Below, piece after piece: positions 41,603-51,122 of a stretch of 64,000 bases of DNA. How positions within the stretch are numbered: the stretch's first letter is position 1; every line of letters starts with the position of its first letter. The notes beneath the pieces were generated by a model. It was not told the origin of the DNA. It saw nothing but the letters and a program-made list of their open reading frames with translations, and made no database searches. This stretch comes from Paenibacillus sp. PL91 (GTDB taxonomy: Bacteria; Bacillota; Bacilli; Paenibacillales; Paenibacillaceae), in NCBI RefSeq assembly GCF_012935325.2, contig NZ_JABBYG020000005.1, forward strand, positions 124,001-188,000, read 5' to 3'. Both the position numbers and the translations under genes were made by a program.

Positions 41603-44600
41603 GTGCGTTTACGGTATAGGAATATTTTTTCAGTGTTTTTTGTTATCGCTTTCATCTTAGTTGCCGTTTCATCGGAGAAGTCCGAAGCCGCAACAGGGAA
41701 CTTGGCTTTAGGAAAGACGGCTTATTCGTCGTCGAACGAAGTAGACTTTTTCGGACCTGAGAAAGCGGTCGACGGCGGCAATCGGGATGCAAGCCGCTGG
41801 TCTTCAGAAAGAACGGATAACCAGTGGTTCTACGTTGATCTGGGCGAGCCTGTAGAAATCGGAAGAGTCATCATCAACTGGCAGACTCCGGCGGAACAAT
41901 ATCAAGTTCTCGTGTCTGACGATGCGGTAACCTGGAGGAACGTATTCGCGGACAACCGCGTGCTCGTCGCCCGCGGACCAGTCGAGGATACGATCGATTT
42001 CGAGCCGACACTGGCGCAATACGTCAAGTTTCAAGGAGTAACGAGACGTCCAATTGAGGGTATCTATTACGGATACTCCTTCTGGGAATTTGAGGTATAC
42101 AAAGGCAAACCGCTGTTGCCGCCTATGATGGACGCGGTCAAAAACAGCATCGTCGTCTCCGAAGGAGACACTCAGCTGAATCTGCCCGCTGTACCGGATG
42201 GTTATACGCTGTCGTTGGTGAACACAGACAGCTTGCCGGTGATCGATGCGCAGGGCACTATCCAAGCGCCGCTAGTCGATACTCAGGTTCAGCTGCTGCT
42301 GCAAATCCAGAGCGACAGCGATCCGACATATCTCTTAACGGATAATGCGCTAGTCACCGTGCCTGGTCTCTTCAAGCAGACGGGCGATCGGAACCCGGAG
42401 CCGCCCGTCATTCCTTCTTTGCGTGAGTGGCTGGGCGCAACAGGCGAGTTCCGCTTGACGGACAAGTCGAAAATCGTCATTCGCGCGGAGGATGAGGTGG
42501 CTCTGCAGGGAACGGCAGACATTTTGCAGCAGGACTTGCTTGATTTAACGAAGCTGCCGCTGACAGTAACGGTTGGCTCACCTCAAGCAGGGGACATCTA
42601 CTTGGTGCTGGATGCTGCGCAAGCACTGTTGGGGACTGAGGGGTATGAACTGAATATAGGCGAATATGCTTCCGTCGCTGGCTCCGATCAGACGGGCGTC
42701 ATGTTCGGTACGAGAACGATCTTGCAGCTGCTTGGCCACGCTGCCGATCATAAGACGATGCCCAAGGGGCAATCGCGCGATTATCCGAAATACGTGGATC
42801 GAGGCTTCATGCTCGATGTGGGCCGCAAGTTTTATACGATCGAATTTTTGCGGGACTATGTCAAACTGATGTCCTACTATAAGATGAACCGGTTCCAGAT
42901 TCACCTGAACGATGATGTCGGCGATGTCGGCTACTTCCGTCTGGAGAGCGAGAAATTCCCGGGAGTGACGAGCAAGGACGGCTTCTATACGAAGCAGCAA
43001 TTCAGAGATCTGCAGCTGCTTGGGATGGAATACGGCGTAAACGTCGTGCCGGAAATCGATACGCCGGGCCATTCCGGCGCGTTCATCACTTACGACCCTA
43101 GGTTGGGCAGCAACAATCAGCTGGATATCAATCGTCCAGAGACGCTCGACTTCATTAAAGAACTCTTTGACGAGTATCTCGACGGCAGCAATCCGACCTT
43201 CGTCGGCCCGGACGTGCACGTCGGCACGGATGAATATTTCGGCAACGACAAAGAGGCGTTCCGCAGTTACACGGATATGCTGCTTAATCACATTAACAGC
43301 AAAGGCAATCGCGCTCGTCTGTGGGGCAGTCTGTCGGCATACGACGGCACAACGCCAGTCAGCAACAATGCGACGATGGACATCTGGTATGAGCCGTACG
43401 GAAGCGTCCTGCAGGCCATTGAGCTTGGCTACGACGTTGTCAATACCAACACGAACTTGCTCTATGTCGTTCCGCAGTTGTACCGCAACTATTTGAATTA
43501 CGATTTCATTTACAACGAATGGGAGCCTAACGATTGGCTGGAGACGAAGCTTCCTTATGCGCATCCGCAAGTAAAAGGCGGCATGTTTGCGCTCTGGAAC
43601 GACGTGTCCGTAGAGAAGGGCGTCTCCATGGCGGACTCGCATCAGCGGATCTTGCCTTCCATGCAAGTGTTGGCGGAGAAGCTGTGGAGAGGCAACCGCA
43701 TCGATCGGAACTTTGCTAGCTTCCAGGCGGATGCCGCAAAGTACGTGGACCCGCCGGGTGTTCATCAGTCGCACAAGCTTCAAGTCGACAATGAGCGCAA
43801 TATCGTGCTCGATTATACTTTCGACGAAGGCTTCGCGGATCGTTCTGGCAATGGCTTTGACGGGAACGCGGTGAATGCAGGCACGGAGAAGGGAATCTTC
43901 GGGCAAGCAGTAAGGCTCAAAGGCGGAGCCAGCTACGTGGAAACGCCGCTGCGCACGCTTGGTTTCGGATGGACGATGTCCATGTGGCTCAAACCGGACG
44001 CTGACAACCCGCAAGGAGCTGTGCTGCTGGAATCTCCGGACGGACAGCTGAAATACAACATTGGGGGCAGCGGCAAACTGGCCATCACGAAAGAAAATTA
44101 CGTCAGCGAATTCAATTATAAGCTGCCGACCGATCGCTGGACCCATGTCATTATGATCGGCGACGACACGGGGACCTCCATCTTCATTAACGGCAGTGAG
44201 TATACGGCTACTCTCAAAGACGGCTCCAAGCTGGAAACGTTCGTATTGCCAGTAGCCAAAATCGGCAGTGAAACGAATGCTTTTAAAGGCCTGATTGACG
44301 AACTCATCGTAAGGAACACCTACGTGGACCTGCATGGAAATCTGGCTTTGCATAAGCAAGCCGAATCCTCGCAGCCGGAATCCTCGTCCTACACGGCGGA
44401 CAAAGCGGTGGACGGCAGAGGGGACACCAGATGGTCCAGCGATTGGGTGGACGATACCTGGTTCATGGTGGATCTGGGTGAAGTGAAGAACATTGATGCT
44501 GTATCTATTTTGTGGCAAACGGCTTACGGTTCGAAGTACCGCATTCTCGTGTCCGAGGACAAGGAGAACTGGACGAACGTTGTGAAAGACAACAACGGCG

Positions 44601-45835
44601 AGATTAACGGCAAGCCGGGACGCGTCGTGACTACCTTCCAAAGCACGCCAGCCAGATACGTGAAGTTCGAAGGCGTGTCCAGAGCTACCATGTTCGGCTA
44701 TTCCTTTGAGGAATTTGAGGTGTACGGCGAGGAATATAAGCTCGGCAATCTACGGCCGATTATCGACCTGTTGACGGCTATCGAGGCCGACAAGCTCGTG
44801 GAGGACAATTACTCACCTGAGGGCTGGGCACAGTTTCAGCAAGCGATTGGGCAAGCGACTACGGCTATTCAAACCGCCCAGCTGTCTCGTCCTGAGGCCG
44901 AGCAGGCGTATGCAGGGCTGAGCGTTGCGCGCGATCGTCTAACGATCGAAGACGTAATGGGTCTGATCGAGCTTAACGTGAATGAAAGCATCGCCGCGAA
45001 TTTCTATCTTCCGCAGAAAGGACAGCTCGGCACACGTATCGTCTGGAGCAGCTCGAAGCCCGACTATCTGAATGCCAACGGACAGTTGTTGCAACGTCCG
45101 TCAGGCAGCGACATGGAGGTCGTGCTGACCGCGACGATCAGCAAGGGAGCTGCATCCGCGGAGAAAACGTTCAAGATCAAAATCAAAGCGTTGCCTAGCT
45201 CCGGTGGCGGAGGATGGGTTCCGACTCCAGTAATTCCAGATCTGGAAGAAGGCCAAAACGGCGGATCGACAACGGTTCGGCTGAACGATATTGCTAGCCA
45301 TTGGGCAGAAGCGTCCATCAAACGGGCGGTTGAGCTTGGATTCGTAGCGGGCTATACCGACGAGACGTTCAAGCCGAATAAGACGGTCAGCAGAGACGAA
45401 TTCGTCGTCATGCTGGTCAAAGCGTTGAAGCTGCAAGGTGCGAACAGTTCGCTGGACTTCGCGGACGCAGGTTCGATTCAAACCTGGGCGAAGCCTTATA
45501 TCGCGCAAGCCTTGGAATCCGGCCTGATCAGCGGCTATGCGGATGGGACATTCCGACCGAAGGCTTCGATTAGCCGAGCAGAACTGGCAGCGATGATCGT
45601 TCGCGGCTTGGGTCTGAAGACTGTGGAAGGGCATGAGCTCTCTTACGCGGACGCGGATCAAATCCCGGCTTGGGCGAAGCCGTACGTGGCAGCAGCCCAG
45701 GAGGCGGGAGTAATGAACGGTCGCGGGGATAACTGGTTTGCTCCGTTCGCCTCGGCGACGCGTGCTGAAGCTGTGGTCGTCATTCTGAACATGCTTGATG
45801 CGCTTGCAGAATTGCAGGAGCAGGAGCAGAACTAA
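41603..45835 (+). CDS. Cell-surface GH20 beta-N-acetylhexosaminidase with discoidin, LamG and SLH domains
   Basis: 1410 residues from GTG 41603 (GGGGGG upstream). Signal peptide (about 1-28), F5/8C discoidin domain (about 32-165), GH20 N-terminal domain (about 255-395), GH20 catalytic barrel (about 395-735) with the Asp-Glu pair in HVGTDEYF, LamG-like domain (755-915), second discoidin domain (935-1065), a helical FIVAR-like stretch (1072-1130), an Ig-like domain (1130-1215), and three SLH repeats (from about 1235) for anchoring to secondary cell-wall polymer. It should remove terminal GlcNAc/GalNAc-type sugars, or release a disaccharide, from external glycans. Next gene is 29 bp on. Codon use is like the core genes, so transfer from a relative is likely. 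Confidence 0.9.
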   Translation: MRLRYRNIFSVFFVIAFILVAVSSEKSEAATGNLALGKTAYSSSNEVDFFGPEKAVDGGNRDASRWSSERTDNQWFYVDLGEPVEIGRVIINWQTPAEQYQVLVSDDAVTWRNVFADNRVLVARGPVEDTIDFEPTLAQYVKFQGVTRRPIEGIYYGYSFWEFEVYKGKPLLPPMMDAVKNSIVVSEGDTQLNLPAVPDGYTLSLVNTDSLPVIDAQGTIQAPLVDTQVQLLLQIQSDSDPTYLLTDNALVTVPGLFKQTGDRNPEPPVIPSLREWLGATGEFRLTDKSKIVIRAEDEVALQGTADILQQDLLDLTKLPLTVTVGSPQAGDIYLVLDAAQALLGTEGYELNIGEYASVAGSDQTGVMFGTRTILQLLGHAADHKTMPKGQSRDYPKYVDRGFMLDVGRKFYTIEFLRDYVKLMSYYKMNRFQIHLNDDVGDVGYFRLESEKFPGVTSKDGFYTKQQFRDLQLLGMEYGVNVVPEIDTPGHSGAFITYDPRLGSNNQLDINRPETLDFIKELFDEYLDGSNPTFVGPDVHVGTDEYFGNDKEAFRSYTDMLLNHINSKGNRARLWGSLSAYDGTTPVSNNATMDIWYEPYGSVLQAIELGYDVVNTNTNLLYVVPQLYRNYLNYDFIYNEWEPNDWLETKLPYAHPQVKGGMFALWNDVSVEKGVSMADSHQRILPSMQVLAEKLWRGNRIDRNFASFQADAAKYVDPPGVHQSHKLQVDNERNIVLDYTFDEGFADRSGNGFDGNAVNAGTEKGIFGQAVRLKGGASYVETPLRTLGFGWTMSMWLKPDADNPQGAVLLESPDGQLKYNIGGSGKLAITKENYVSEFNYKLPTDRWTHVIMIGDDTGTSIFINGSEYTATLKDGSKLETFVLPVAKIGSETNAFKGLIDELIVRNTYVDLHGNLALHKQAESSQPESSSYTADKAVDGRGDTRWSSDWVDDTWFMVDLGEVKNIDAVSILWQTAYGSKYRILVSEDKENWTNVVKDNNGEINGKPGRVVTTFQSTPARYVKFEGVSRATMFGYSFEEFEVYGEEYKLGNLRPIIDLLTAIEADKLVEDNYSPEGWAQFQQAIGQATTAIQTAQLSRPEAEQAYAGLSVARDRLTIEDVMGLIELNVNESIAANFYLPQKGQLGTRIVWSSSKPDYLNANGQLLQRPSGSDMEVVLTATISKGAASAEKTFKIKIKALPSSGGGGWVPTPVIPDLEEGQNGGSTTVRLNDIASHWAEASIKRAVELGFVAGYTDETFKPNKTVSRDEFVVMLVKALKLQGANSSLDFADAGSIQTWAKPYIAQALESGLISGYADGTFRPKASISRAELAAMIVRGLGLKTVEGHELSYADADQIPAWAKPYVAAAQEAGVMNGRGDNWFAPFASATRAEAVVVILNMLDALAELQEQEQN

Positions 45836-45864
45836 TTATGCATAAAAAGGGAGCGTGAGCTTAG

Positions 45865-48800
45865 GTGAAAACTAGACGAAGTTTGACTGCTTTGCTGCTT
45901 GTCCCGGTCATGCTGTTCTCGTTGATATCGTCCGTGTATGCGGAAGAGGCGAGCGGAGAAAACACCGACTTCTACAATGTGGCTCAAGGGAAAACGTACA
46001 CATGGTCGGAACAGCCGGAGGGCGCTTTCCCGGATGACGGGACGAAGCTGACGGACGGCAATGCTGCCGATCCATCGCGTAACAGCGGCAACTGGGTGGG
46101 CCACCGCAACATGAAATCCCGTTCGGTTGTATTTGATCTAGGTGAGCAAAAGACAATCCAGGAGGTGAACGCGCGTTTCCTGCACGATTGGCCAAACAAT
46201 GAAACGCTCGTACCGCTCACCGTTTCATTCTACGTTTCGGACGATGAGGTGAACTGGGGCGTATTGTCCCATAATGCGACCAAATTGTTATGGGGCGATC
46301 AGACCAACATCGAGACGTTTACATGGGACGGCAGCGCAGAGACTGGAGCCGTCAAGAGTGGCGATTATACCGAAGGACTCGTGTACGCTCGGTATGTGAA
46401 AGTGGTGTTCTCCATGCATCCGAGGGCATGGAGCATGATCGACGAGGTGACGATTATCGGCGCGGACGGCTTGATCGATGGAGCGCAACCGGTGCAGCCT
46501 GAGCCTTACGGTCTTCAGCGGTCTGGGGATGCTACTGGCGGGATTCAGAATCTGGGCTTGCTGTATAACGGGCATTACCCGGACGGCACAAGAAATTGGA
46601 CGAAGGAACGAGTTATCCCAAATATCAGCTATGTGAACAAGCAAGGGGAGCCTGTTGATTGGCTGTTCGACGGCATGTTGTATCTCGGTTTGACGTCGGA
46701 GAACGGCAGAGGCTTCGGAGCGACGGAAGCGCCTGGCAAAGCCAGAAAAGAGGAATGGGAATGGTATTTGAATAAAACGTTTAACGCCGGCGGCGATATG
46801 AGCGCGTTGAACGAGGCGACGGCCGAGGTAGGCGCGAAGCTTGGCGAGCCTGACCGTAAGACTAAGGTTGTGCTGATGATTCCCGATCCGGGCGAATATC
46901 AGTCCGATTTCGGCAGCATTAACGGTGAAAATCTGAACTTCAATCTAAGTGTGGTCGGTAATGTCGCATCGCTGGACAACCGGGCCAAAGCGATTCAGTG
47001 GTGGAGCGATGAAGTCAAGTCCAGATGGTCGGCAGCGGGCTACTCGAACCTGGAGCTCGTCGGCATGTATTGGCTGGAGGAACAAATCAGCACGCATTCG
47101 ACTGGCCCGGAGATGGTCAAGAAAGCGAGCGACATCGTTCATAACGCTGGCCTGAAGATGTTCTGGATTCCTCATTTTCTGGCCTATAAGGCATTCATGT
47201 GGAAGGATGTCGGCATTGATGCCATCTCTCTGCAGCCGAACTATTTCTTCGAGAAACTAGATCCTTCGCGTCTGGAAGATACAGCGGATATGGCGAAACG
47301 GTACGGAATGTCGCTGGAGCTGGAGTTCGATGACCGGATGATCAACGACGCCGTCTTCCGCGAGAGGTTCATCGATTACTTGAACAGCGGCGTGGATACA
47401 GGGCTGATGCAGCAAGGGTATAAAGCTTACTATCAAGGCAACAACGCCGTTTACAACGCGGCGAAAAGTGCGGACCCTGCTACTCGAGTCCTCTACGATT
47501 GGCTATATCAATTCGTGAAAGGCACTTATCAGAAGCAAGACGCCGCTCCGCCTGATGTTGTAGCGCTCATGAACGGGGAGCCGATCTCGGAGCATACGAT
47601 TATGCCTGATACGACACAGGCCGCTTTCACCTGGACTATTCCGGGAGATGACGGCAGCGGGATTGTTAAAGTAACGGCCAAGTATGACGGCAAGCCTTAT
47701 ACGGAAGGAACTGTTGTAGATCTGACGGGCAAGCCGGGCAAGCATGTGCTGGAGCTGACGGTGGCGGCCGCCAAATCCAAGACGGTTAAATTCGTAATAG
47801 AAGCACGTTTGGGCGCTGAAGGTCTATTGGCTCTTGTTGATAAATACGCGGACAACAAGCAGCTTAGCAATGCCGATACGGTCCGCGCTATGCGCAACGC
47901 CCTGATCATGATGGAACGTACACAAGAGAGCGATCCTGAGCAAGCCATAGGCTATTTGCTGGCATTCAATGCGAAGCTGGAAGGGGCTAAAGGCCTTGAA
48001 TTTGTAACGGAAGGCGCTTATACGGCGCTGAAGGAAGGCGTGTATTACGAGATCGGCAGCATCGCGCAAGACAAAGAAGCAGAGGCATCCTCGACGGAAG
48101 CCGCAGGTCTGGAGCCTTCGAAAGCGCTGGATGGCGCACCGGGCACGCGCTGGGCGAGCGAAGTGCGCGATACCGCTTGGTTCCAGATCGATCTGGACAG
48201 CAAGCAAACCTTCAATACGATCCGCATCGATTGGGAATATGCGCGCGCGGACCAATACCGTCTGAGCGTCTCGGATGATAAGCAGACGTGGGAGCCCTTG
48301 AAAGTCGGCAACAATGGCGTGGTTAAAGCGTCCGACGGCAAGAATACGCTGGTATTCCCGGCAACGACGGCAAGATACATCAAGTTTGAGGGACTGAATC
48401 GGGCAACGTTCTACGGTTATTCTTTCTATGAATTCGGTGTGTACGATCTTGCCCAGCAGCAAGAGCTGAAGACATTGGACGGCATACAAGCCGCAGTGGA
48501 CGCCTCCACGAAGAAAGTCACGATCGACGGGTTGGTCATGAACGGCAAGAAAGAACATTTGTATGTCAAAGTGCTTGACCCTAAAGGCAACATTCAATAT
48601 ACCGGTCAGACGGGCACTGAGGATGACGGAAGCTTCCGCATCGCCTTTACGTTGACCGGAGAAGAGCAAGGACTGTATACGGTCGAGCTTGAAACGGATG
48701 ACATGACGACTCCAGAGCAGGCCGCCTTCGAATATCGCAAGCCGCCTTCCACTGGCGGAGGCAATGGAGGCAGCATTGGAGGCGGTCCGGCGCAACATCC

Positions 48801-49998
48801 GTATACGTTGCAAGCGGACGGTTCAGTCAAAGCCGTGCTTGTCCCGACATTGAAAGGCAATCAGGCTGCGGCTTCGGTCGGAGCAGCGGATCTGAATGCC
48901 GCGATTCTCAAGGCAACAGCCGACAGCAACGGCAACAAGCATATTCGTCTTGAATTGAAGCCGTCGAACGCGGCTGGCAGCTATGCTTTGGAGCTTCCGG
49001 CAGCTAATCTGACGAACCAGTCTAATCTGATTCTGCATATCTCCACGCCGTATGCCCAGCTTGCTCTGACTGGCGACATGCTGGCTGGAGTCAAGGAGAA
49101 TGCCGGAAAGCTGCTCGTTATCGTAAGCGACCATGCAGGCGAGTATCGCGGCAACGAAGCGGCTGGCCGGATCGGCAACAGGCCAATCGTGGAAATTGCA
49201 TTGCAACTGGACGGTGAAGCTCTGTTTTGGAACAATGCGAAGGCACCGATTTCCATTGCGATTCCATATTCGCTTCAAGCGGAAGAGCAAGCAGCTGATC
49301 TGCAAGCTTTTGAGCTGACGGGCAACAGCGCGGCGGCAATTGATGGCGCGTCTTATGACAAAGACAAGGGCGTACTGCGATTCTCCATCGACCAAGTCGG
49401 CGTCTATACTGTCGGCGGCAAGAAACCGGCTGCGTTCACTGACCTTGGCAAGCATGAATGGGCGCGCGAGGCGATCGAGAAGCTGGCCAAAAGGGGCATC
49501 GTCAAAGGCACCTCGATCGAAAATGGCACTTTCAGCCCCGCAAATCAAGTAACGCGAGCTGATTTTATCCTGATGCTGGTGAACATGCTTGACCTGCGCG
49601 CCGAGATTACCTCGACGTTCGCCGATGTGAAGCCGAATGATTATTACTACGATGCGGTGTCCATCGCTAAGCAATTGGGAATCGTTTCGGGAGTGAACGA
49701 AGTTAACTTTGCTCCTCGTGACTCAATCAGCCGCCAGGACGCTATGGTTATGCTGACCCGAGCGCTGCAGACGACAGGGGCAATCAAGCCGTCCGCATCC
49801 GGTTCAACACTTGAGGGCTTCCGTGATGCGAGCCAGATTGCGCCATATGCTACGGACAGCGTGGCAACGATGTTCGAGCATGGGCTGGTTACGGGCTCCA
49901 ACGGCTATATGAAGCCGAAGAGTACGACCAGCAGAGCGGAAGCGGCGACGTTCTTGTATCGCGTTCTTCAATTAATCGAGGGGCAGCAGCAGGAGTAG
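45865..49998 (+). CDS. Cell-surface DUF4855 protein with discoidin and SLH domains
   Basis: 1377 residues. Signal peptide (about 1-26), a discoidin-like domain (33-165; FDLGEQKTIQEVNARFLHDW), DUF4855 (about 205-540; NLGLLYNGHYPDGTRNW, VGMYWLEEQISTH, LELEFDDRMINDAVFRERF), an Ig-like domain, a second discoidin domain (about 705-830), beta-rich modules split by a Gly-rich linker (GGGNGGSIGGGP), and SLH repeats (about 1165-1375). DUF4855 has barrel-like periodicity with acidic residues but no function known to me; a glycoside hydrolase role is only suggested by domain company and the GH20 neighbour. GTG start after AAAAGGGAG. Confidence 0.85.
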   Translation: MKTRRSLTALLLVPVMLFSLISSVYAEEASGENTDFYNVAQGKTYTWSEQPEGAFPDDGTKLTDGNAADPSRNSGNWVGHRNMKSRSVVFDLGEQKTIQEVNARFLHDWPNNETLVPLTVSFYVSDDEVNWGVLSHNATKLLWGDQTNIETFTWDGSAETGAVKSGDYTEGLVYARYVKVVFSMHPRAWSMIDEVTIIGADGLIDGAQPVQPEPYGLQRSGDATGGIQNLGLLYNGHYPDGTRNWTKERVIPNISYVNKQGEPVDWLFDGMLYLGLTSENGRGFGATEAPGKARKEEWEWYLNKTFNAGGDMSALNEATAEVGAKLGEPDRKTKVVLMIPDPGEYQSDFGSINGENLNFNLSVVGNVASLDNRAKAIQWWSDEVKSRWSAAGYSNLELVGMYWLEEQISTHSTGPEMVKKASDIVHNAGLKMFWIPHFLAYKAFMWKDVGIDAISLQPNYFFEKLDPSRLEDTADMAKRYGMSLELEFDDRMINDAVFRERFIDYLNSGVDTGLMQQGYKAYYQGNNAVYNAAKSADPATRVLYDWLYQFVKGTYQKQDAAPPDVVALMNGEPISEHTIMPDTTQAAFTWTIPGDDGSGIVKVTAKYDGKPYTEGTVVDLTGKPGKHVLELTVAAAKSKTVKFVIEARLGAEGLLALVDKYADNKQLSNADTVRAMRNALIMMERTQESDPEQAIGYLLAFNAKLEGAKGLEFVTEGAYTALKEGVYYEIGSIAQDKEAEASSTEAAGLEPSKALDGAPGTRWASEVRDTAWFQIDLDSKQTFNTIRIDWEYARADQYRLSVSDDKQTWEPLKVGNNGVVKASDGKNTLVFPATTARYIKFEGLNRATFYGYSFYEFGVYDLAQQQELKTLDGIQAAVDASTKKVTIDGLVMNGKKEHLYVKVLDPKGNIQYTGQTGTEDDGSFRIAFTLTGEEQGLYTVELETDDMTTPEQAAFEYRKPPSTGGGNGGSIGGGPAQHPYTLQADGSVKAVLVPTLKGNQAAASVGAADLNAAILKATADSNGNKHIRLELKPSNAAGSYALELPAANLTNQSNLILHISTPYAQLALTGDMLAGVKENAGKLLVIVSDHAGEYRGNEAAGRIGNRPIVEIALQLDGEALFWNNAKAPISIAIPYSLQAEEQAADLQAFELTGNSAAAIDGASYDKDKGVLRFSIDQVGVYTVGGKKPAAFTDLGKHEWAREAIEKLAKRGIVKGTSIENGTFSPANQVTRADFILMLVNMLDLRAEITSTFADVKPNDYYYDAVSIAKQLGIVSGVNEVNFAPRDSISRQDAMVMLTRALQTTGAIKPSASGSTLEGFRDASQIAPYATDSVATMFEHGLVTGSNGYMKPKSTTSRAEAATFLYRVLQLIEGQQQE

Positions 49999-50016
49999 AC
50001 GCGGGAACAATTGATT

Positions 50017-50063
50017 TAAGCACATTCCGATTAGCGCGGCAACGCGCCCGGGATGTGCTTTTT
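50017..50063 (+). terminator. Terminator after the DUF4855 gene
   Basis: AAGCACAT pairs with ATGTGCTT, followed by TTT, with a GC-rich inner loop (GCGCGG/CGCG). Confidence 0.75.
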
Positions 50064-50106
50064 CGACGATACAGAATAAAACTTCCTGAATGGACGGATG
50101 AAGCCG

Positions 50107-50365
50107 GTAAGCCGTCCCGCGCTTCCGCGATGAACTGCGGGCGCGTGATGGCGCCTCCGACCCCCACGTAAGACGCCCCAGCGCGCATGGCCGACGCCGC
50201 TTCCTCGGGCGTCCCGATGCGCCCTTCCGCGACGAACGGTAACGGCAGCGCTTCGCTCATCCACCGGACGAGCTCCAGGTCGGGGCCTTCGGACCGAGGG
50301 CCATGCGGCGTATAGCTGGATAACGTCGTCCCGACGAAATCCGCGACAATCCGCTCGGCGGCAAT
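50107..50365 (-). pseudogene. nanE: Remnant of N-acetylmannosamine-6-phosphate 2-epimerase
   Basis: About 86 residues of the C-terminal part are readable: ADFVGTTLSSYTPHGP, PLPFVAEGRIGTPEEAASAM and VGVGGAITRPQFIAEARDG. These match the phosphate-binding end of the NanE barrel. A stop codon (TAG) directly precedes it and the 3' end runs into unrelated sequence. The first about 140 residues are missing. It indicates that an amino-sugar or sialic acid catabolic cluster once lay here. A tRNA-end core follows at 50385. Confidence 0.75.
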
Positions 50366-50384
50366 CTATGCGAAGTCGTAGCTG

Positions 50385-50397
50385 CTAGGCTCCACCA
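50385..50397 (+). repeat. tRNA-Ala 3'-end core copy
   Basis: CTAGGCTCCACCA is identical to the last 13 nt of tRNA-Ala. An inverted GGTGGAGC lies at 50416 and can pair with its GCTCCACC, echoing the larger palindrome after the tRNA. Confidence 0.65.
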
Positions 50398-50479
50398 GGG
50401 GTTAGTTAGCGCAGCGGTGGAGCACGACATGGATATCTACTGATAGGTTTTTTTACGTTAGATAACCATTGCCACAGGT

Positions 50480-50755
50480 TCATAGAATGGATTGCAAGTT
50501 GGCAGCCAACTGATTGATTGGCTTATCTACATGGCAGTGCAGCCGATATAAAAATGAAGGTCGCGGTTGTTCGATTAGCTGTTTATTCACTGCACCCAAG
50601 TCATGCAACTCACCCAAGCGAGATGCTAGCATGCGCGGCGTCACTCGCTCAAGGGCATGCCTTATATCTTGAAAGTGTTCGTAGTTGAAATGGAGAGCAA
50701 GCAAGACGGGCATGTTCCATGCTTTTGCGGGTGTCTTTGGTAGTGAAACCAACAA
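50480..50755 (-). CDS. HxlR-like winged-helix regulator, probably truncated
   Basis: 91 residues. AWNMPVLLALHFNYEHFQDI, RVTPRMLASRLGELHDLGAV and RPSFLYRLH follow the HxlR pattern (recognition helix RMLASRLGEL, wing ending YRL). The usual N-terminal Cys segment is absent, and its 5' end abuts the tRNA-fragment copy at 50760, so it may have been cut by insertion. No ribosome binding site is evident. Probably non-functional. Confidence 0.55.
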   Translation of the reverse strand: MLVSLPKTPAKAWNMPVLLALHFNYEHFQDIRHALERVTPRMLASRLGELHDLGAVNKQLIEQPRPSFLYRLHCHVDKPINQLAANLQSIL

Positions 50756-50759
50756 CGGA

Positions 50760-51010
50760 GGGAGAGCGCATCGCTGGCAGCGATGAGGTCAGGGGTTCGA
50801 TCCCCCTAGGCTCCACCAAAACAATAACTCAAACCACTTCCTTGAAGTGGTTTTTTTATTGTTTTGGTGGAGCCCTATTGAGGCGAACCCCGGGGTTCAG
50901 TCCGCGCGGACGGAGCGAATGCGGAGGAGCACGGCGTTTGAATCTACCGCTAAAAGTCCTCTTTGAATACGCTTCGTCAGCCATTTGATCAAAGATTCGG
51001 ACATCCCATG
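50760..51010. repeat. 251-bp direct repeat, right copy (includes 59 bp of tRNA-Ala)
   Basis: Almost identical to 40910-41160. The tRNA part (50760-50818) lacks the acceptor 5' strand and D arm, so it is not a functional tRNA. The nested palindrome (50809-50874) and the GC palindromes are also copied. Confidence 0.92.
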
Positions 51011-51037
51011 ATGGATTAGCGAGTTCGTACGAGCTTT

Positions 51038-51056
51038 ATCCCCCTAGGCTCCACCA
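51038..51056 (+). repeat. tRNA-Ala 3'-end core beside integrase remnant A
   Basis: ATCCCCCTAGGCTCCACCA, the last 19 nt of tRNA-Ala, precedes sequence shared with 59708 onward, so it marks an attachment junction. Confidence 0.8.
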
Positions 51057-51069
51057 AATACAAACTTCT

Positions 51070-51099
51070 AAAACCCTTGATAATCAAGGGTTTTTTTGT
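51070..51099. terminator. Terminator at integrase junction A
   Basis: AAAACCCTTGA/TCAAGGGTTTT with a T run; the same hairpin recurs at 59720. Confidence 0.8.
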
Positions 51100-51122
51100 T
51101 TTCATAATGTCCTAAGTAGAAA

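Noticed and set aside
41391..41603. 70-residue open frame before the GH20 gene
   Set aside because: No ribosome binding site or domain; composition looks non-coding.
42578..44641. 687-residue open frame on the minus strand, opposite the GH20 gene
   Set aside because: It is the mirror of a GC-rich coding sequence, has no family motif or ribosome binding site, and the + strand gene shows clear domains throughout.
47824..49674. Long minus-strand open frames opposite the DUF4855 gene
   Set aside because: Same antisense effect; no recognisable protein features, and the + strand has SLH and discoidin domains.
50760..50818. Second tRNA-Ala gene
   Set aside because: The acceptor 5' strand and most of the D arm are missing, so it is an attachment-site fragment.
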